From an uncultured Porphyromonadaceae bacterium (GTDB taxonomy: Bacteria; Bacteroidota; Bacteroidia; Bacteroidales; Muribaculaceae), in NCBI GenBank assembly GCA_902489275.1, contig CABTZK010000004.1:62001-126000 (forward strand): a stretch of DNA of 64,000 nt. Direction: 5' to 3'. Of the stretch, positions 25,620 to 34,313 are shown piece by piece. How positions within the stretch are numbered: position 1 is the first letter of the stretch; each line of letters begins with the position of its first letter. The position numbers and the translations under genes are program-made. The notes under the pieces were generated by a model. That model did not search any database. It worked only from the letters and a program-made list of their open reading frames with translations, and was not told the origin of the DNA.

Positions 25620-28600
25620 TTAGAAGATGACTTTGAAGCCGATCTGCGCATGCCAACGGCTGCCGATATTGGATTTTGAAGGCTCGGTGTAGCCGTTCCA
25701 CTGGTACTTGGCCACCTTGACGCCATCGGCCGTCTTGGCCGTGCCAACCATCTTGAGCGGAGTAACGTTGTAGACCTGTGACCAGCTTGCGCCCCACTTC
25801 TTGTTGAGCATGTTGGCGAAGTTGAGCACATCGAAAGTGATCTGGAACTTGCTGCCGCGCTCCTTCAAGTAGAAGATGGACTCGGCGAGGTGCAGGTCGA
25901 GTTGATGCTCAAACTTGCTCAAGTTGCTATTGCGCTCGGCATACTCGCCCCGGTGATTCTTGGCATAGCTGTCGCTTGAGAGGAAGTCCTCGAAGAACTT
26001 GCGCTGCGCGTCGGCAGTCCACTTGACCACCTTCTTGCCATCGGCATCCTTGGTGGTGACATCGGCAAACGCCATCTTGGCGAGCTCGTCGGACGTTGGC
26101 AAGTAGAGCAGCGAGTTGCCCTTGAAGCCGTCGCCGTTGTAGTCGGCGTTCTCGCTCATGGTGAGGCTGTAACGCTGGCCGCTGTAGCCATTGTAGGTCA
26201 GGCTCACGTTGGTTTGCAGCCAGCCGTTGAGGTACTTGGGCGAAGTGTAGCCCACGGTGAGCAGGACGCGGTGTGGCTGGTCGAATGACGAGTAGCTCAA
26301 GCGTGGATGGTTGGTATCGACCGCATAGTTGTATTTCCAGTTGCTGTAGGCCACGCTCGACGTGCCGTCATAGACGCTCTTAGCGTGACCAAAGGTGTAG
26401 CTGGCGAGCAGGTTCAAGCCGAAGTTGAACGTTTTCTCGATGGTGGTGCTCAGGCTGTAGGTGTAGCCCTTGTCGCTGTTCCTCAGGTTCACGATGCTGT
26501 AATAGCTGCGGTCGACGCTGTAATAAGGAGCCGCACTGGCCTCAACGCCCTCGACGGCATAGACGCTGCCGTTTTGCGTGAGGGCCAAGTTCTCGAAATA
26601 GGCGTTGTTGAAGGTCTTGCTGTAAAGTCCCTCGATGGTGAATTTCCAGTCGCAGGGCAGCAGTTGCTCCCAGGCGAGGTTGGTGCGGAACACCTGGGGA
26701 TAGCGGAATTTCTTGCTCACGGTCACAATGTCGGGGACGGGCGCCTTACCCTTGGTCAACGCATCGACCAAGTCTTGTGGATTGCCCGTGATGGCAGGGA
26801 TGGTGGCCTGGTCGTTGATGGTGGTGCCGGTGATCTCGACACCGGTGTTGCTGAAGGCGTTGCTCAACCACACAAAGGGCACGCGGCCGGTGAAAAGGCC
26901 GGCGCCGCCACGCAGGAGGGTGTTGTGGTCATCGTCGGCATACCAGCGGAAGCCGAAACGCGGCGAGAACATGAGCTTGGTGCTTGGCATCTGGCCCACT
27001 TCCACGCCCAGTTCCTTGCTGGCCGCATATTCGTTGAATTTCGTGTTTACCGTTGGGTCGCTGATCATCACGGGGATGTCGATGCGCAAGCCATAGGTGA
27101 GCTGCAAGTTGCGGCTGTAGTCCCACTTGTCTTGCGCGTAAAAGCCAATCTGTGCCGCCTTGATGACGGGGGTCCAGCGCAAGTTGCCACCGGTCACTTC
27201 AGGGTTGGTGCACTTGAACACGAACTGGTTGGGCTTGTCGTTCATGAAGTCGTCGAGCGAGTTGTAGACCCACTCGCCATTGACGGCCTGGATGAAGAGG
27301 TTGCGCATCTTAAAGAACTCGTTGTGCGTGCCAAAGGTGAGGGTGTGCTGTCCCCTGTACCACGACAGGTTGTCCTCCAGCAGGTAGATGTCCTGGTCGA
27401 GGAGGTTGGCGCCACTGCTGTACTCGGTGCCGATGTTGATATTGATATTATTCCGCGATCCATCCTCAGTGGAGACGTTTCTGATCCAGAACAGCGGGCC
27501 CTGGTAGGGCACGTCGCGGTGATCGCGCACGCGGGTGTAACTGGCACGCAACTCGTTGTAGAGGCTTTGCGAGAGGTTGCTGTTCAACTCGGCCACAAAG
27601 CTGTTGGTCACATTGTTGAAGCGGTAGCTGGAATTGTTGAAATAATAGCTGGTGGGATTGCCCGGGAACTTGTCGTTGTAGGCATCGGTGTGCTGGTAGC
27701 GCAGCGAGAACTTGTTGTTGTTGTTCACATTCCAGTCGATGCGCGCCAGCAGATCAAAGTCGCGCCTTTTCACGTCGCGCTGGCCATAGGACTCGCGAAT
27801 GCCCGTCAGCTGCTGATACTTGTCGACAATGGCTTGGGCATCGGCCTGGCTCAGGTAGTTCTTGCTGTAGCCGGGGAAATAGGTCGATGGGTAGCTGTCG
27901 CTCTTGTGCTCAAGATTGGCGAAGAAAAACAGCTTGTCCTTGACAATGGGACCGCTGATGTTGCCACCCACGGTGGTCGTGTGCTGCTTGTTGAGCTTAT
28001 CCTTGATGTTGTCGTTGGCAGCGTTGTAGCGGCCATAGAAGTTCTGGTTGTTATAGTAGGTGTAGGCCGTGGCGTGGAAGGTGTTGCTTCCCTGCTTGGT
28101 GATGGCGTTGATACCGCCGCCGGTGAATCCACTCTGACGCACGTCGAAGGGAGCGACCACCACTTGAATCTCCTGGATGGCATCCATCGAGATTGGGTTG
28201 GCGCTCGCCTGCCCGCCATTGGTGCCGCTCGCCGAGAGGCCGAACACGTCGTTGCTCACAGTACCGTCGATTTGGAAGCTGTTGTAGCGGTTGTTGCTGC
28301 CAGCAAAGGAGATGCCGCCAATCTTCGAGCGGTTGGCCATAGGCATGTTCTTCACCACGTCGTAGATGTTGCGGTCGACGGTGGTGGAGTTGGTGATGGC
28401 TGCCATCGAGAAGTTGTGGCTGGCACCGCTCTGCTGTGCCTTTCCCTGGCCCGTAACGACCACCTCGTTAAGCTGCTGGCTGCCCGATTTCATCTGCGCG
28501 TCAAGGGTGAAGGTGTTACCCAGCTGCAAATAGATGTCTTCAAACTTCGAGGTCTCATAGCCCACGTAAGAGATTTCTACCACGTAGGGGCCTCCCGTGC

Positions 28601-28811
28601 GCATACCTTGAATGGTGAAACGACCGTTGAGATTCGCCACGGCCGTGTACTTGGTACCCGATGGCACATGAGTCGCACTCACTGTGGCTCCAATCAGCGC
28701 CTCGTTGTTGGCATCGGTCACAAGGCCACTCATTGCCGATGTGGTGACCTGCGCATTCACGCCAAGTGCTATTGATAGCATGGCGACCAAAGCTAAAAAT
28801 TTAATTTTCAT
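25620..28811 (-). CDS. Oar-type TonB-dependent outer-membrane receptor with carboxypeptidase-like N-terminal domain
   Basis: The start was set at MKIKFLALVAMLSIALGVNAQ, a signal peptide; the frame is open for 78 more codons upstream but that part is leader. The 1063-residue protein has a CarboxypepD_reg domain (about 24-110, SGLVTDANNEALIGATVSA and GRFTIQGMRTGGPYVVEISYVGYE). A plug follows (about 115-250, NEVVVTGQGKA, DVVKNMPMANRSKIGGISF), then a long barrel ending IGFKVIF. FDVRQSGFTGGGINAITKQG is typical of Oar-like receptors. It imports or exports an unknown ligand through the outer membrane using TonB. No SusD partner is present, so it is not a classic PUL pair. A promoter at 29057 gives a leader of about 240 nt. 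Confidence 0.95.
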   Translation of the reverse strand: MKIKFLALVAMLSIALGVNAQVTTSAMSGLVTDANNEALIGATVSATHVPSGTKYTAVANLNGRFTIQGMRTGGPYVVEISYVGYETSKFEDIYLQLGNTFTLDAQMKSGSQQLNEVVVTGQGKAQQSGASHNFSMAAITNSTTVDRNIYDVVKNMPMANRSKIGGISFAGSNNRYNSFQIDGTVSNDVFGLSASGTNGGQASANPISMDAIQEIQVVVAPFDVRQSGFTGGGINAITKQGSNTFHATAYTYYNNQNFYGRYNAANDNIKDKLNKQHTTTVGGNISGPIVKDKLFFFANLEHKSDSYPSTYFPGYSKNYLSQADAQAIVDKYQQLTGIRESYGQRDVKRRDFDLLARIDWNVNNNNKFSLRYQHTDAYNDKFPGNPTSYYFNNSSYRFNNVTNSFVAELNSNLSQSLYNELRASYTRVRDHRDVPYQGPLFWIRNVSTEDGSRNNININIGTEYSSGANLLDQDIYLLEDNLSWYRGQHTLTFGTHNEFFKMRNLFIQAVNGEWVYNSLDDFMNDKPNQFVFKCTNPEVTGGNLRWTPVIKAAQIGFYAQDKWDYSRNLQLTYGLRIDIPVMISDPTVNTKFNEYAASKELGVEVGQMPSTKLMFSPRFGFRWYADDDHNTLLRGGAGLFTGRVPFVWLSNAFSNTGVEITGTTINDQATIPAITGNPQDLVDALTKGKAPVPDIVTVSKKFRYPQVFRTNLAWEQLLPCDWKFTIEGLYSKTFNNAYFENLALTQNGSVYAVEGVEASAAPYYSVDRSYYSIVNLRNSDKGYTYSLSTTIEKTFNFGLNLLASYTFGHAKSVYDGTSSVAYSNWKYNYAVDTNHPRLSYSSFDQPHRVLLTVGYTSPKYLNGWLQTNVSLTYNGYSGQRYSLTMSENADYNGDGFKGNSLLYLPTSDELAKMAFADVTTKDADGKKVVKWTADAQRKFFEDFLSSDSYAKNHRGEYAERNSNLSKFEHQLDLHLAESIFYLKERGSKFQITFDVLNFANMLNKKWGASWSQVYNVTPLKMVGTAKTADGVKVAKYQWNGYTEPSKSNIGSRWHAQIGFKVIF

Positions 28812-29056
28812 TACCATAAAACATTTAAGTTGGTTAAAAAACGAAAAGTTACTGTCAGTTGATTTTATTTTCTCATTATCTGCCTGATTAAAAAACAAAA
28901 CGCCGCACTCGCTTAATCGGGTACAGCGCATTGAGACCGCTTTTGCTGTGGAACGCCTTTCAAGGATCTGTAAAATCCATGAAAGATAGAACTGCTGTAT
29001 GTCATTAAAATTTGCATTTGATGAATGCACAAACATTAACGTCATTTATTCCACCG

Positions 29057-29064
29057 CAAAGGTA
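29057..29064 (-). promoter_or_regulatory. Bacteroidetes -7 box (TACCTTTG) for the TonB receptor
   Basis: The predicted start near 29053 leaves a leader of about 240 nt before the ATG at 28811, long enough for regulation. Confidence 0.6.
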
Positions 29065-29154
29065 AGTATATTTTATTGATTATCCCACCAAAATCTAATT
29101 TTTAACAATTTAAGTTAAAATCACGAAGTGTGGAGTCCAGCAGCAGATGTAAAA

Positions 29155-29268
29155 TTAGGAAAAGTTTTCGAGCAACTTGCATTGAGGTGGCTCGAAGTTC
29201 AGTTTTCCCTTGGCCTTCTCATTGATGTAGATTGCTGTCGGACGCTCTTGCGGATTTTGCGCCCTCAC
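29155..29268 (-). pseudogene. Possible C-terminal relic of a transposase
   Basis: A short minus-strand frame contains YINEKAKGKLNFEPPQC, which loosely resembles the N-x-R-P-x-K-L-x-F-x-x-P end of IS30-type transposases (for example NNRPRKCLGFKTP). No start, no upstream domain and no inverted repeats are seen. This may be chance. Confidence 0.2.
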
Positions 29269-29397
29269 CGCTTGGCATCGCTCGCAGTGTTTTTCATCTT
29301 ATAAGAGCTACGCTCGGTAACACGGTAAAATCACGTTTCTATTTGAATTCTCCACCACGGTGCAATCAATTGTGTTGCAAGAGAGCAGAAAATGAAC

Positions 29398-29405
29398 TAC
29401 TTTTG
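29398..29405 (+). promoter_or_regulatory. Bacteroidetes promoter (TTG, 20 bases, TACTTTTG) for the sulfatase-like gene
   Basis: TTG at 29375-29377 and TACTTTTG at 29398-29405 precede the ATG at 29430 by a short leader of about 20 nt. Confidence 0.65.
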
Positions 29406-29429
29406 CACCATCTTTATCGCATCACCTAA

Positions 29430-31292
29430 ATGACTAAATTGGCTAAGAAAATCAAGGCATTCATCTCTAAGCACCCCGTGGCCATTTTCTACGTGCTGGG
29501 ACTGCTCATGATGGCCGTTCAACTCAAAGACCTGAAGATTCTTTTTCGGAGAGATTTCAGCCCCCATTGGGTCATACCCACGAGGATCGATCACCTTTCG
29601 TTCACGCTGACCAACCTGGCCGACGCCGCGATGCTCATGCTGCCGCTGCTGCTGCTTAAGCCCAAGTGGCGCAAGTGGTTCTGGGTGGTCATCTGGCTAT
29701 TCACGCTCTGGTGCTTGGCGCAGGCGCTCTATCACCCCAATTACTTAGACATCATGCCCTACTCCTCGTTCTTGCTCTACAAGAACGTGTCGGGCCTGCT
29801 GATTGAGAGCGCCATCGGGGCTTTCAAGCCCAGCATGGCGCGCATGCTGATACTTCCGGCCGGGCTCTATCTTCTTTACCGCCTGCTCCTGGCCAAGCCC
29901 CTTCAAGCCGCGCCTCGCCCACACGCGGGGGCCAGCGTGGCCATTTCTCTCTTGTTTTTCCTGTCTAATCTCATCTTGAATCCACTACTCTTTGAGAAAG
30001 AGACGGAAGAGAGTCTCGACAACCTGTATGCCGAGACAGGCGAGCGGCCATCGGCGCTTCAAAGATGCGTCACTGGACTGGCCACAGCGCAAGGACAATT
30101 TGACCTATATTTTCTCGACCATGGCCTCATTGCCTACACGGCCTACTCCATAGGCCAACAGGTTAAGGATCTCAAAGGCATCGGCAAGAGCGAGAAGCAG
30201 GCCGTTCATGATTTCCTGGCCGCCTCCCCCCACTACACGGATAATGCCTATTGCGCCGGGCGCAAAAACGTGATTTTCATCATTGTCGAGTCGCTCAACG
30301 CATGGGTCGTGAACCTCACCATCGACGGGCGGGAGGTGACCCCCACGCTCAACCGGCTGGCTGCCGACACCAGCAACTGCGTGGGGCTGCACATGAAATC
30401 GCAAGTCAAAAACGGGCACTCCAGCGATGGGCACTTCATGTATCTCACGGGATTTGCCCCGCTGCTGCACGAGGCCGTGTCGATGAACTACGGAAAAATT
30501 GCCTATCCCTCTTTGCCCAAGGCCTTTGGATGCAAGAACAATATCGTTTATGCCTGCGACTACCCCTCGCTGTGGAACATCGGCAAGACCATGCCCAACT
30601 ACGGGTTTAACCATCTGCACCTACAAGACTCGGTGAAGACTTACTATCCCAAGCACAATAACTTGACCGACCAAGCGCTATTTCACTACGCCAGCGACCA
30701 CTTGGCGAAAGAGCGGCAGCCGTTTTTCGCACTCATCATCACCCAGAAGATGCACACCCCCTATACCGAGGCCGAAGTTCCACCCACATGGATCTCAAAC
30801 TCGAGGCAATACACCAACGAGGTGCGCAACTACTTGGAACGCACTCATTTCTTCGACGAGCAACTTGGCCAATTCCTCCACAGGCTGCAAGCGGCTCACC
30901 TCTACGACCAATCGCTCATTGTGATTGCCAGCGACCACACCGAAGGCATTGATAACGCCCCCAACGGCCGCCCGGCTATCTCGCCCAAGGGCAATGACTG
31001 CCTGCTGCTCGCGCTCAACTCGGGGCACGGGCTCATCAAGCAAGAAGCCTTCGGGCAAGTCGACGTCTACCCCACCCTGCTGGATCTCATGGGACGAAAC
31101 GACTACTACTGGAAAGGAGTGGGAAACAGCATCGTGCGCACCCGCGTGGAATCGGCCGTCGTCACTCCTGGCGTGGTTGAGGGAAACGCCCAATCACCCC
31201 TCGTGAAACGGCAGCAGCAGGCATGGGCCGTCTCGCACCACATCATTGTGGGGCGCTGCCTGCCACAAGCGGGCGGCTCAAAAAAGCATTGA
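29430..31292 (+). CDS. LtaS/MdoB-like membrane sulfatase-superfamily phosphotransferase
   Basis: The 620-residue protein has about four to five N-terminal transmembrane helices (residues 15-200) and a large extracytoplasmic sulfatase-fold domain. Motifs include VIFIIVESLNAW (metal-binding Glu287), GHSSDGHF (candidate nucleophile Ser331 or Ser332 where LtaS uses Thr) and IASDHTEG (Asp502, His503). Relatives transfer phosphoglycerol or phosphoethanolamine groups from lipids to envelope glycans; the substrate here is unknown. It lies 3 bases before ruvC and is probably co-transcribed with it. Confidence 0.88.
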   Translation: MTKLAKKIKAFISKHPVAIFYVLGLLMMAVQLKDLKILFRRDFSPHWVIPTRIDHLSFTLTNLADAAMLMLPLLLLKPKWRKWFWVVIWLFTLWCLAQALYHPNYLDIMPYSSFLLYKNVSGLLIESAIGAFKPSMARMLILPAGLYLLYRLLLAKPLQAAPRPHAGASVAISLLFFLSNLILNPLLFEKETEESLDNLYAETGERPSALQRCVTGLATAQGQFDLYFLDHGLIAYTAYSIGQQVKDLKGIGKSEKQAVHDFLAASPHYTDNAYCAGRKNVIFIIVESLNAWVVNLTIDGREVTPTLNRLAADTSNCVGLHMKSQVKNGHSSDGHFMYLTGFAPLLHEAVSMNYGKIAYPSLPKAFGCKNNIVYACDYPSLWNIGKTMPNYGFNHLHLQDSVKTYYPKHNNLTDQALFHYASDHLAKERQPFFALIITQKMHTPYTEAEVPPTWISNSRQYTNEVRNYLERTHFFDEQLGQFLHRLQAAHLYDQSLIVIASDHTEGIDNAPNGRPAISPKGNDCLLLALNSGHGLIKQEAFGQVDVYPTLLDLMGRNDYYWKGVGNSIVRTRVESAVVTPGVVEGNAQSPLVKRQQQAWAVSHHIIVGRCLPQAGGSKKH

Positions 31293-31295
31293 GCA

Positions 31296-31874
31296 ATGGA
31301 AAGCAACAAGGACATCAAGGCCTTTGAGCGCATCATCATCGGCATCGACCCCGGCACCACCGTGATGGGCTACGGCATCCTGGGCATCAAGGGCAAGAAG
31401 CCCCGCCTGATTGCCATGGGCGTGCTCAAGCTCAACAAGCTGGAGGGACACTACTTGCGCCTGCGCCGCATCTTTGAGCGCGTGACGGGGCTCATCAACC
31501 AGTACCTGCCCGACGAAATGTCGATTGAGGCGCCATTCTATGGAAAAAACGTGCAGTCGATGCTCAAACTCGGCCGCGCGCAAGGCGTGGCCATGGCCGC
31601 CGCGCTCAACCACGACGTGCCCATCACCGAATATGAGCCACGCAAAATCAAGCAGGCCATCACGGGAAACGGCGCTGCCAGCAAGGAGCAAGTCGCTGCC
31701 ATGCTGCAACGTGAATTGAATATCGACAAGGAGGAAATGCCCGCTTTTCTTGACGCGACTGATGCCTTGGCGGCCGCGCTTTGCCATTTCTACGAGGGGC
31801 AAAAGCCCGTCACCGCCCATCATGGGGGAAGCTGGAAATCATTTGTGGAGCAACACCCCGACCGCGTGAAATAA
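31296..31874 (+). CDS. ruvC: Crossover junction endodeoxyribonuclease RuvC
   Basis: The 192-residue protein has the RuvC core: IIIGIDPGTTVMGYGIL (Asp18), MSIEAPFYGKNVQSMLKLGRAQG (catalytic Glu) and DATDALAAALCHF (two catalytic Asp). It resolves Holliday junctions with RuvAB. The length is slightly above the usual 165-185 because of short end extensions. RuvA and RuvB are not in the window. Confidence 0.97.
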   Translation: MESNKDIKAFERIIIGIDPGTTVMGYGILGIKGKKPRLIAMGVLKLNKLEGHYLRLRRIFERVTGLINQYLPDEMSIEAPFYGKNVQSMLKLGRAQGVAMAAALNHDVPITEYEPRKIKQAITGNGAASKEQVAAMLQRELNIDKEEMPAFLDATDALAAALCHFYEGQKPVTAHHGGSWKSFVEQHPDRVK

Positions 31875-31887
31875 ACACATACAAAAA

Positions 31888-31987
31888 AAGGGTTAGCGAT
31901 CTACATCGCGCCGCTACAACCCATTACCCTTGCTTCGGTCAAGACCTGGGGGATTCATGGGGAGCTGGCCGTGTAGGACTAACCCAA
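31888..31987 (-). ncRNA. ffs: Signal recognition particle RNA (small bacterial 4.5S type)
   Basis: The minus-strand transcript begins GGGTTAG and ends CTAACCC, closing the rod. The apical region at 31931-31947 reads AGGTCTTGACCGAAGCA, which aligns base for base with the E. coli AGGTCCGGAAGGAAGCA domain IV. The GNRA loop is replaced by a UGAC (URRC-type) tetraloop. A perfect promoter lies upstream (TTTG, 19 bases, TACCTTTG), and a run of T follows at the 3' end. The RNA binds Ffh to target membrane proteins. Confidence 0.9.
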
Positions 31988-31990
31988 CCG

Positions 31991-32021
31991 CAAAGGTAGG
32001 TATTTTTTTGAACTTGGCAAA
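31991..32021 (-). promoter_or_regulatory. Consensus promoter of the SRP RNA gene
   Basis: On the minus strand TTTG is followed by 19 bases and TACCTTTG (31991-31998). Transcription should start near 31987. Confidence 0.8.
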
Positions 32022-32071
32022 ATGTATCATAAAAAAAAGATGTAAAATTTTTTTATGATACACAGTTTTTG

Positions 32072-32079
32072 TAATTTTG
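32072..32079 (+). promoter_or_regulatory. Bacteroidetes -7 box (TAATTTTG) just before the PCMD gene
   Basis: TAATTTTG ends 9 bases before the ATG at 32088, which predicts a leader of only a few bases. It also excludes the alternative start at 32055. Confidence 0.55.
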
Positions 32080-32087
32080 TCTCTATT

Positions 32088-33050
32088 ATGAGATACATTT
32101 ACTATTCAATCCTGACCGTTGTTGCGAGCCTGATGCCCGTCTACTACTCCTATGCCGCAGAGAGAGTTGTCCCGATTCCCTACGGCAATATGGACCACTG
32201 GACCCTACGCAACATCCACGAGTCGGCCATCATCGGTGGCAAAACCAAAACGCTTTACGAGATCGGCCCCAGCCGCACCATAAAAGGCAACCACCCCTAC
32301 GTGAACAGTGGCGGCTCGCCCTGGGGCACATCGAATGTGATGGCCAAAGTGATGGGCGTGGTGAAGACTAACAACTCAGTTTACCGTGACCGCCGCGGCA
32401 ATGGATGGTGTGCCAAACTGACGACGCACATCGAGAGCGTGAAGGCGCTGGGGCTGATGAACATCAACGTGCTGGCCGCGGGCTCGATCTTTCTCGGCGA
32501 CGTGCGGGAGCCAATCACCGGGACCAAGGACGGCCCAAAGGCGCTGAACAACGGCATCCCGTTCACCAGCCGGCCAAAAGCCGTGAGATTTGACTACCGC
32601 ATGCAGGCGGCAGGAGGAAATAATAGAATCAAGCAGACGGGATTCAGCAAGAAACAAGTCGTGCCTGGCCGCGACTATGCCATTGCCACGCTCTACCTGC
32701 AAAAGCGAACCGAGGACAAGCAGGGCAATATCACCGCCAAGCGTGTGGGCACAATGGTCGTGAAATATGGCAAGACCACTGGCGGATGGGTGAACAACGC
32801 CACCTATCAGATTATGTACGGCGACATTCGTAAAAGCCCTCAATTTGATGCCGCGACCATGGGATTGCGACAGACCGACTACGCGCGCAACAGCAAAGGC
32901 AAGAGCGTGCCAATCAAAGAAATCGGATGGGCCGGCGCAAACGAGAGTCCCACGCACATCATCCTGCAATTCGCGTCGAGCCACGGCGGAGCGTATATCG
33001 GCTCCGTGGGCAACACCATGTGGGTAGACAACGTGCGACTGGTCTACTGA
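32088..33050 (+). CDS. PCMD domain exported protein
   Basis: The start was set at MRYIYYSILTVVASLMPVYYSYA (signal peptide) because the promoter box lies downstream of the other ATG. The 320-residue protein is nearly all PCMD domain: PYGNMDHWTLRNI, GWCAKLTTHIESVKALG, NVLAAGSIFLGDVREPI, GIPFTSRPKAVRFDYRM, LYLQKRTEDKQGNITAKRVGT and a C-terminal GNTMWVDNVRLVY. It is not a lipoprotein. It is followed 22 bases later by a D15-type barrel. The same PCMD-then-barrel order appears at 23-25 kb. The function is unproven. Confidence 0.88.
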   Translation: MRYIYYSILTVVASLMPVYYSYAAERVVPIPYGNMDHWTLRNIHESAIIGGKTKTLYEIGPSRTIKGNHPYVNSGGSPWGTSNVMAKVMGVVKTNNSVYRDRRGNGWCAKLTTHIESVKALGLMNINVLAAGSIFLGDVREPITGTKDGPKALNNGIPFTSRPKAVRFDYRMQAAGGNNRIKQTGFSKKQVVPGRDYAIATLYLQKRTEDKQGNITAKRVGTMVVKYGKTTGGWVNNATYQIMYGDIRKSPQFDAATMGLRQTDYARNSKGKSVPIKEIGWAGANESPTHIILQFASSHGGAYIGSVGNTMWVDNVRLVY

Positions 33051-33072
33051 TTCAAGAAAGCCCACACGCACC

Positions 33073-34260
33073 ATGCTCAGATTGCTCTTTGCTACGACGA
33101 TACTTGTCCTGGGCTCTGTAAAGGCAGGCGCATCGCTAACGGAGACGTGCGGCAGGGATAGCGCCGCGGTGAGCGGAGAGCCGCATGCCGACACTGTGGT
33201 CAAAAAGAAAGGGCTGGTCAACAGGCTCTTGGAATACGTCAGCAACTCCAATAAGCCCCCCACAGACAAGAAATTCGATTTCGGGCTGCTGGCGGGGCCA
33301 CACTACAGCACTGACACAAAGTTTGGGCTGGGGCTCGTCGCCACCGGCTCTTACCGAGCCGACCGGTCAGACACGTTGCTGCCGCCGTCTAACATCGCCC
33401 TCTACGGAGATGTCACCACCGGGCATTTCTACAAGATAGGCGCAAGCGGAATACACATCTTTCGTCACGACAAGTGCCGCATCGACTACAACGTCTCGTT
33501 CGAGTCGTTCAAAAGCGACTTCTGGGGCATTGGCTACGACAGGGGGAACAGCAACCAAAACAAGAGCATCATGAAACGCCTGCAAGTGCAGGCCAGGGGC
33601 TCGCTGCTCTGGCGGCTGGCCGAAAAGCTGTACTTGGGCCCGACGGTGGTGTACGACTTTGCCTGTGCCGACGAGGTGGAGCGCCCCGAGCTTTTGAACG
33701 GCATGGACCGACGCACCTGGAACATCGGGGGCGGCGTATCGCTCATTTACGACTCGCGCGATGTGCTCACCAATCCTCACCGAGGGGTCTACGTCAATCT
33801 CTCCCAGTTGTTCCGCCCGGCATTCATGGGCAATGACTATGCTTTCGGCACCACTCTCCTGCATGCCAGCGCTTACCGCACGATGTGGCAAGGGGGAATC
33901 ATTGCGGCCGACCTGCGCGGCACGCTCAATTTCGGGAACCCGTCGTGGGGCATGATGGCGCTGCTTGGCAACCCTTATTCCATGCGCGGCTACTACGAGG
34001 GGCGCTATCGCGACAAGCACAAGTTAGAGACCCAAGTGGAATTGCGACAGCACGTGTGGCGACGGCACGGCATAACCGTTTGGGCGGGGGCGGGCACTGT
34101 CTTCAACACGTTCAGCGCCCTGCGTTTCGACCGCCTGCTGCCGAACTACGGCATCGGCTATCGCTGGGAATTCAAGAAAGACGTCAACGTGCGCCTTGAC
34201 TACGGTTTCGGAAAGAGCGGGCAGCAGGGCTTCATCTTCAACGTCAACGAGGCTTTTTGA
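33073..34260 (+). CDS. BamA/TamA family (D15-type) outer-membrane barrel without POTRA domains
   Basis: The 395-residue protein has a signal peptide and a full-length C-terminal surface-antigen domain: FGLGLVATGSYRA, SLIYDSRDVLTNPHRGVYVNLSQLF, GNPYSMRGYYEGRYRDKH and a C-terminal GYGF-type strand ending FNVNEAF. No POTRA repeats fit before the barrel (only about 60 residues precede it), so it is not BamA itself. It may be a small 16-strand translocator or porin. It is the middle gene of a PCMD, barrel, phosphoethanolamine-transferase-like group. Confidence 0.88.
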   Translation: MLRLLFATTILVLGSVKAGASLTETCGRDSAAVSGEPHADTVVKKKGLVNRLLEYVSNSNKPPTDKKFDFGLLAGPHYSTDTKFGLGLVATGSYRADRSDTLLPPSNIALYGDVTTGHFYKIGASGIHIFRHDKCRIDYNVSFESFKSDFWGIGYDRGNSNQNKSIMKRLQVQARGSLLWRLAEKLYLGPTVVYDFACADEVERPELLNGMDRRTWNIGGGVSLIYDSRDVLTNPHRGVYVNLSQLFRPAFMGNDYAFGTTLLHASAYRTMWQGGIIAADLRGTLNFGNPSWGMMALLGNPYSMRGYYEGRYRDKHKLETQVELRQHVWRRHGITVWAGAGTVFNTFSALRFDRLLPNYGIGYRWEFKKDVNVRLDYGFGKSGQQGFIFNVNEAF

Positions 34261-34313
34261 CAAGCCGTACAAGAGGCTGTTCTGAAAAAATCACTACGAC
34301 TATATAGATTATA

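Larger units (their letters stand above)
28812..29429. other. Non-coding stretch: receptor leader, a transposase-like relic, and a divergent promoter
   Basis: About 240 nt (28812-29053) are the 5' leader of the receptor. The section 29155-29268 holds a short minus-strand frame described separately. The section 29270-29429 carries the promoter of the sulfatase-like gene. No other gene is seen. Confidence 0.6.

Noticed and set aside
25488..25679. 63-codon plus-strand frame near the end of the receptor gene
   Set aside because: It runs across the candidate RNA terminator and into the receptor coding region on the other strand, with no motif.
26307..28775. Very long plus-strand frame (822 codons) opposite the TonB receptor
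   Set aside because: The minus strand encodes a receptor with clear domains from end to end. The plus-strand frame has no recognised motif, is Val/Ala/His/Gly-rich and is explained by codon bias of the real gene.
33073..34260. Calling the D15 barrel gene bamA
   Set aside because: No POTRA domains precede the barrel and the protein is about half the expected length.
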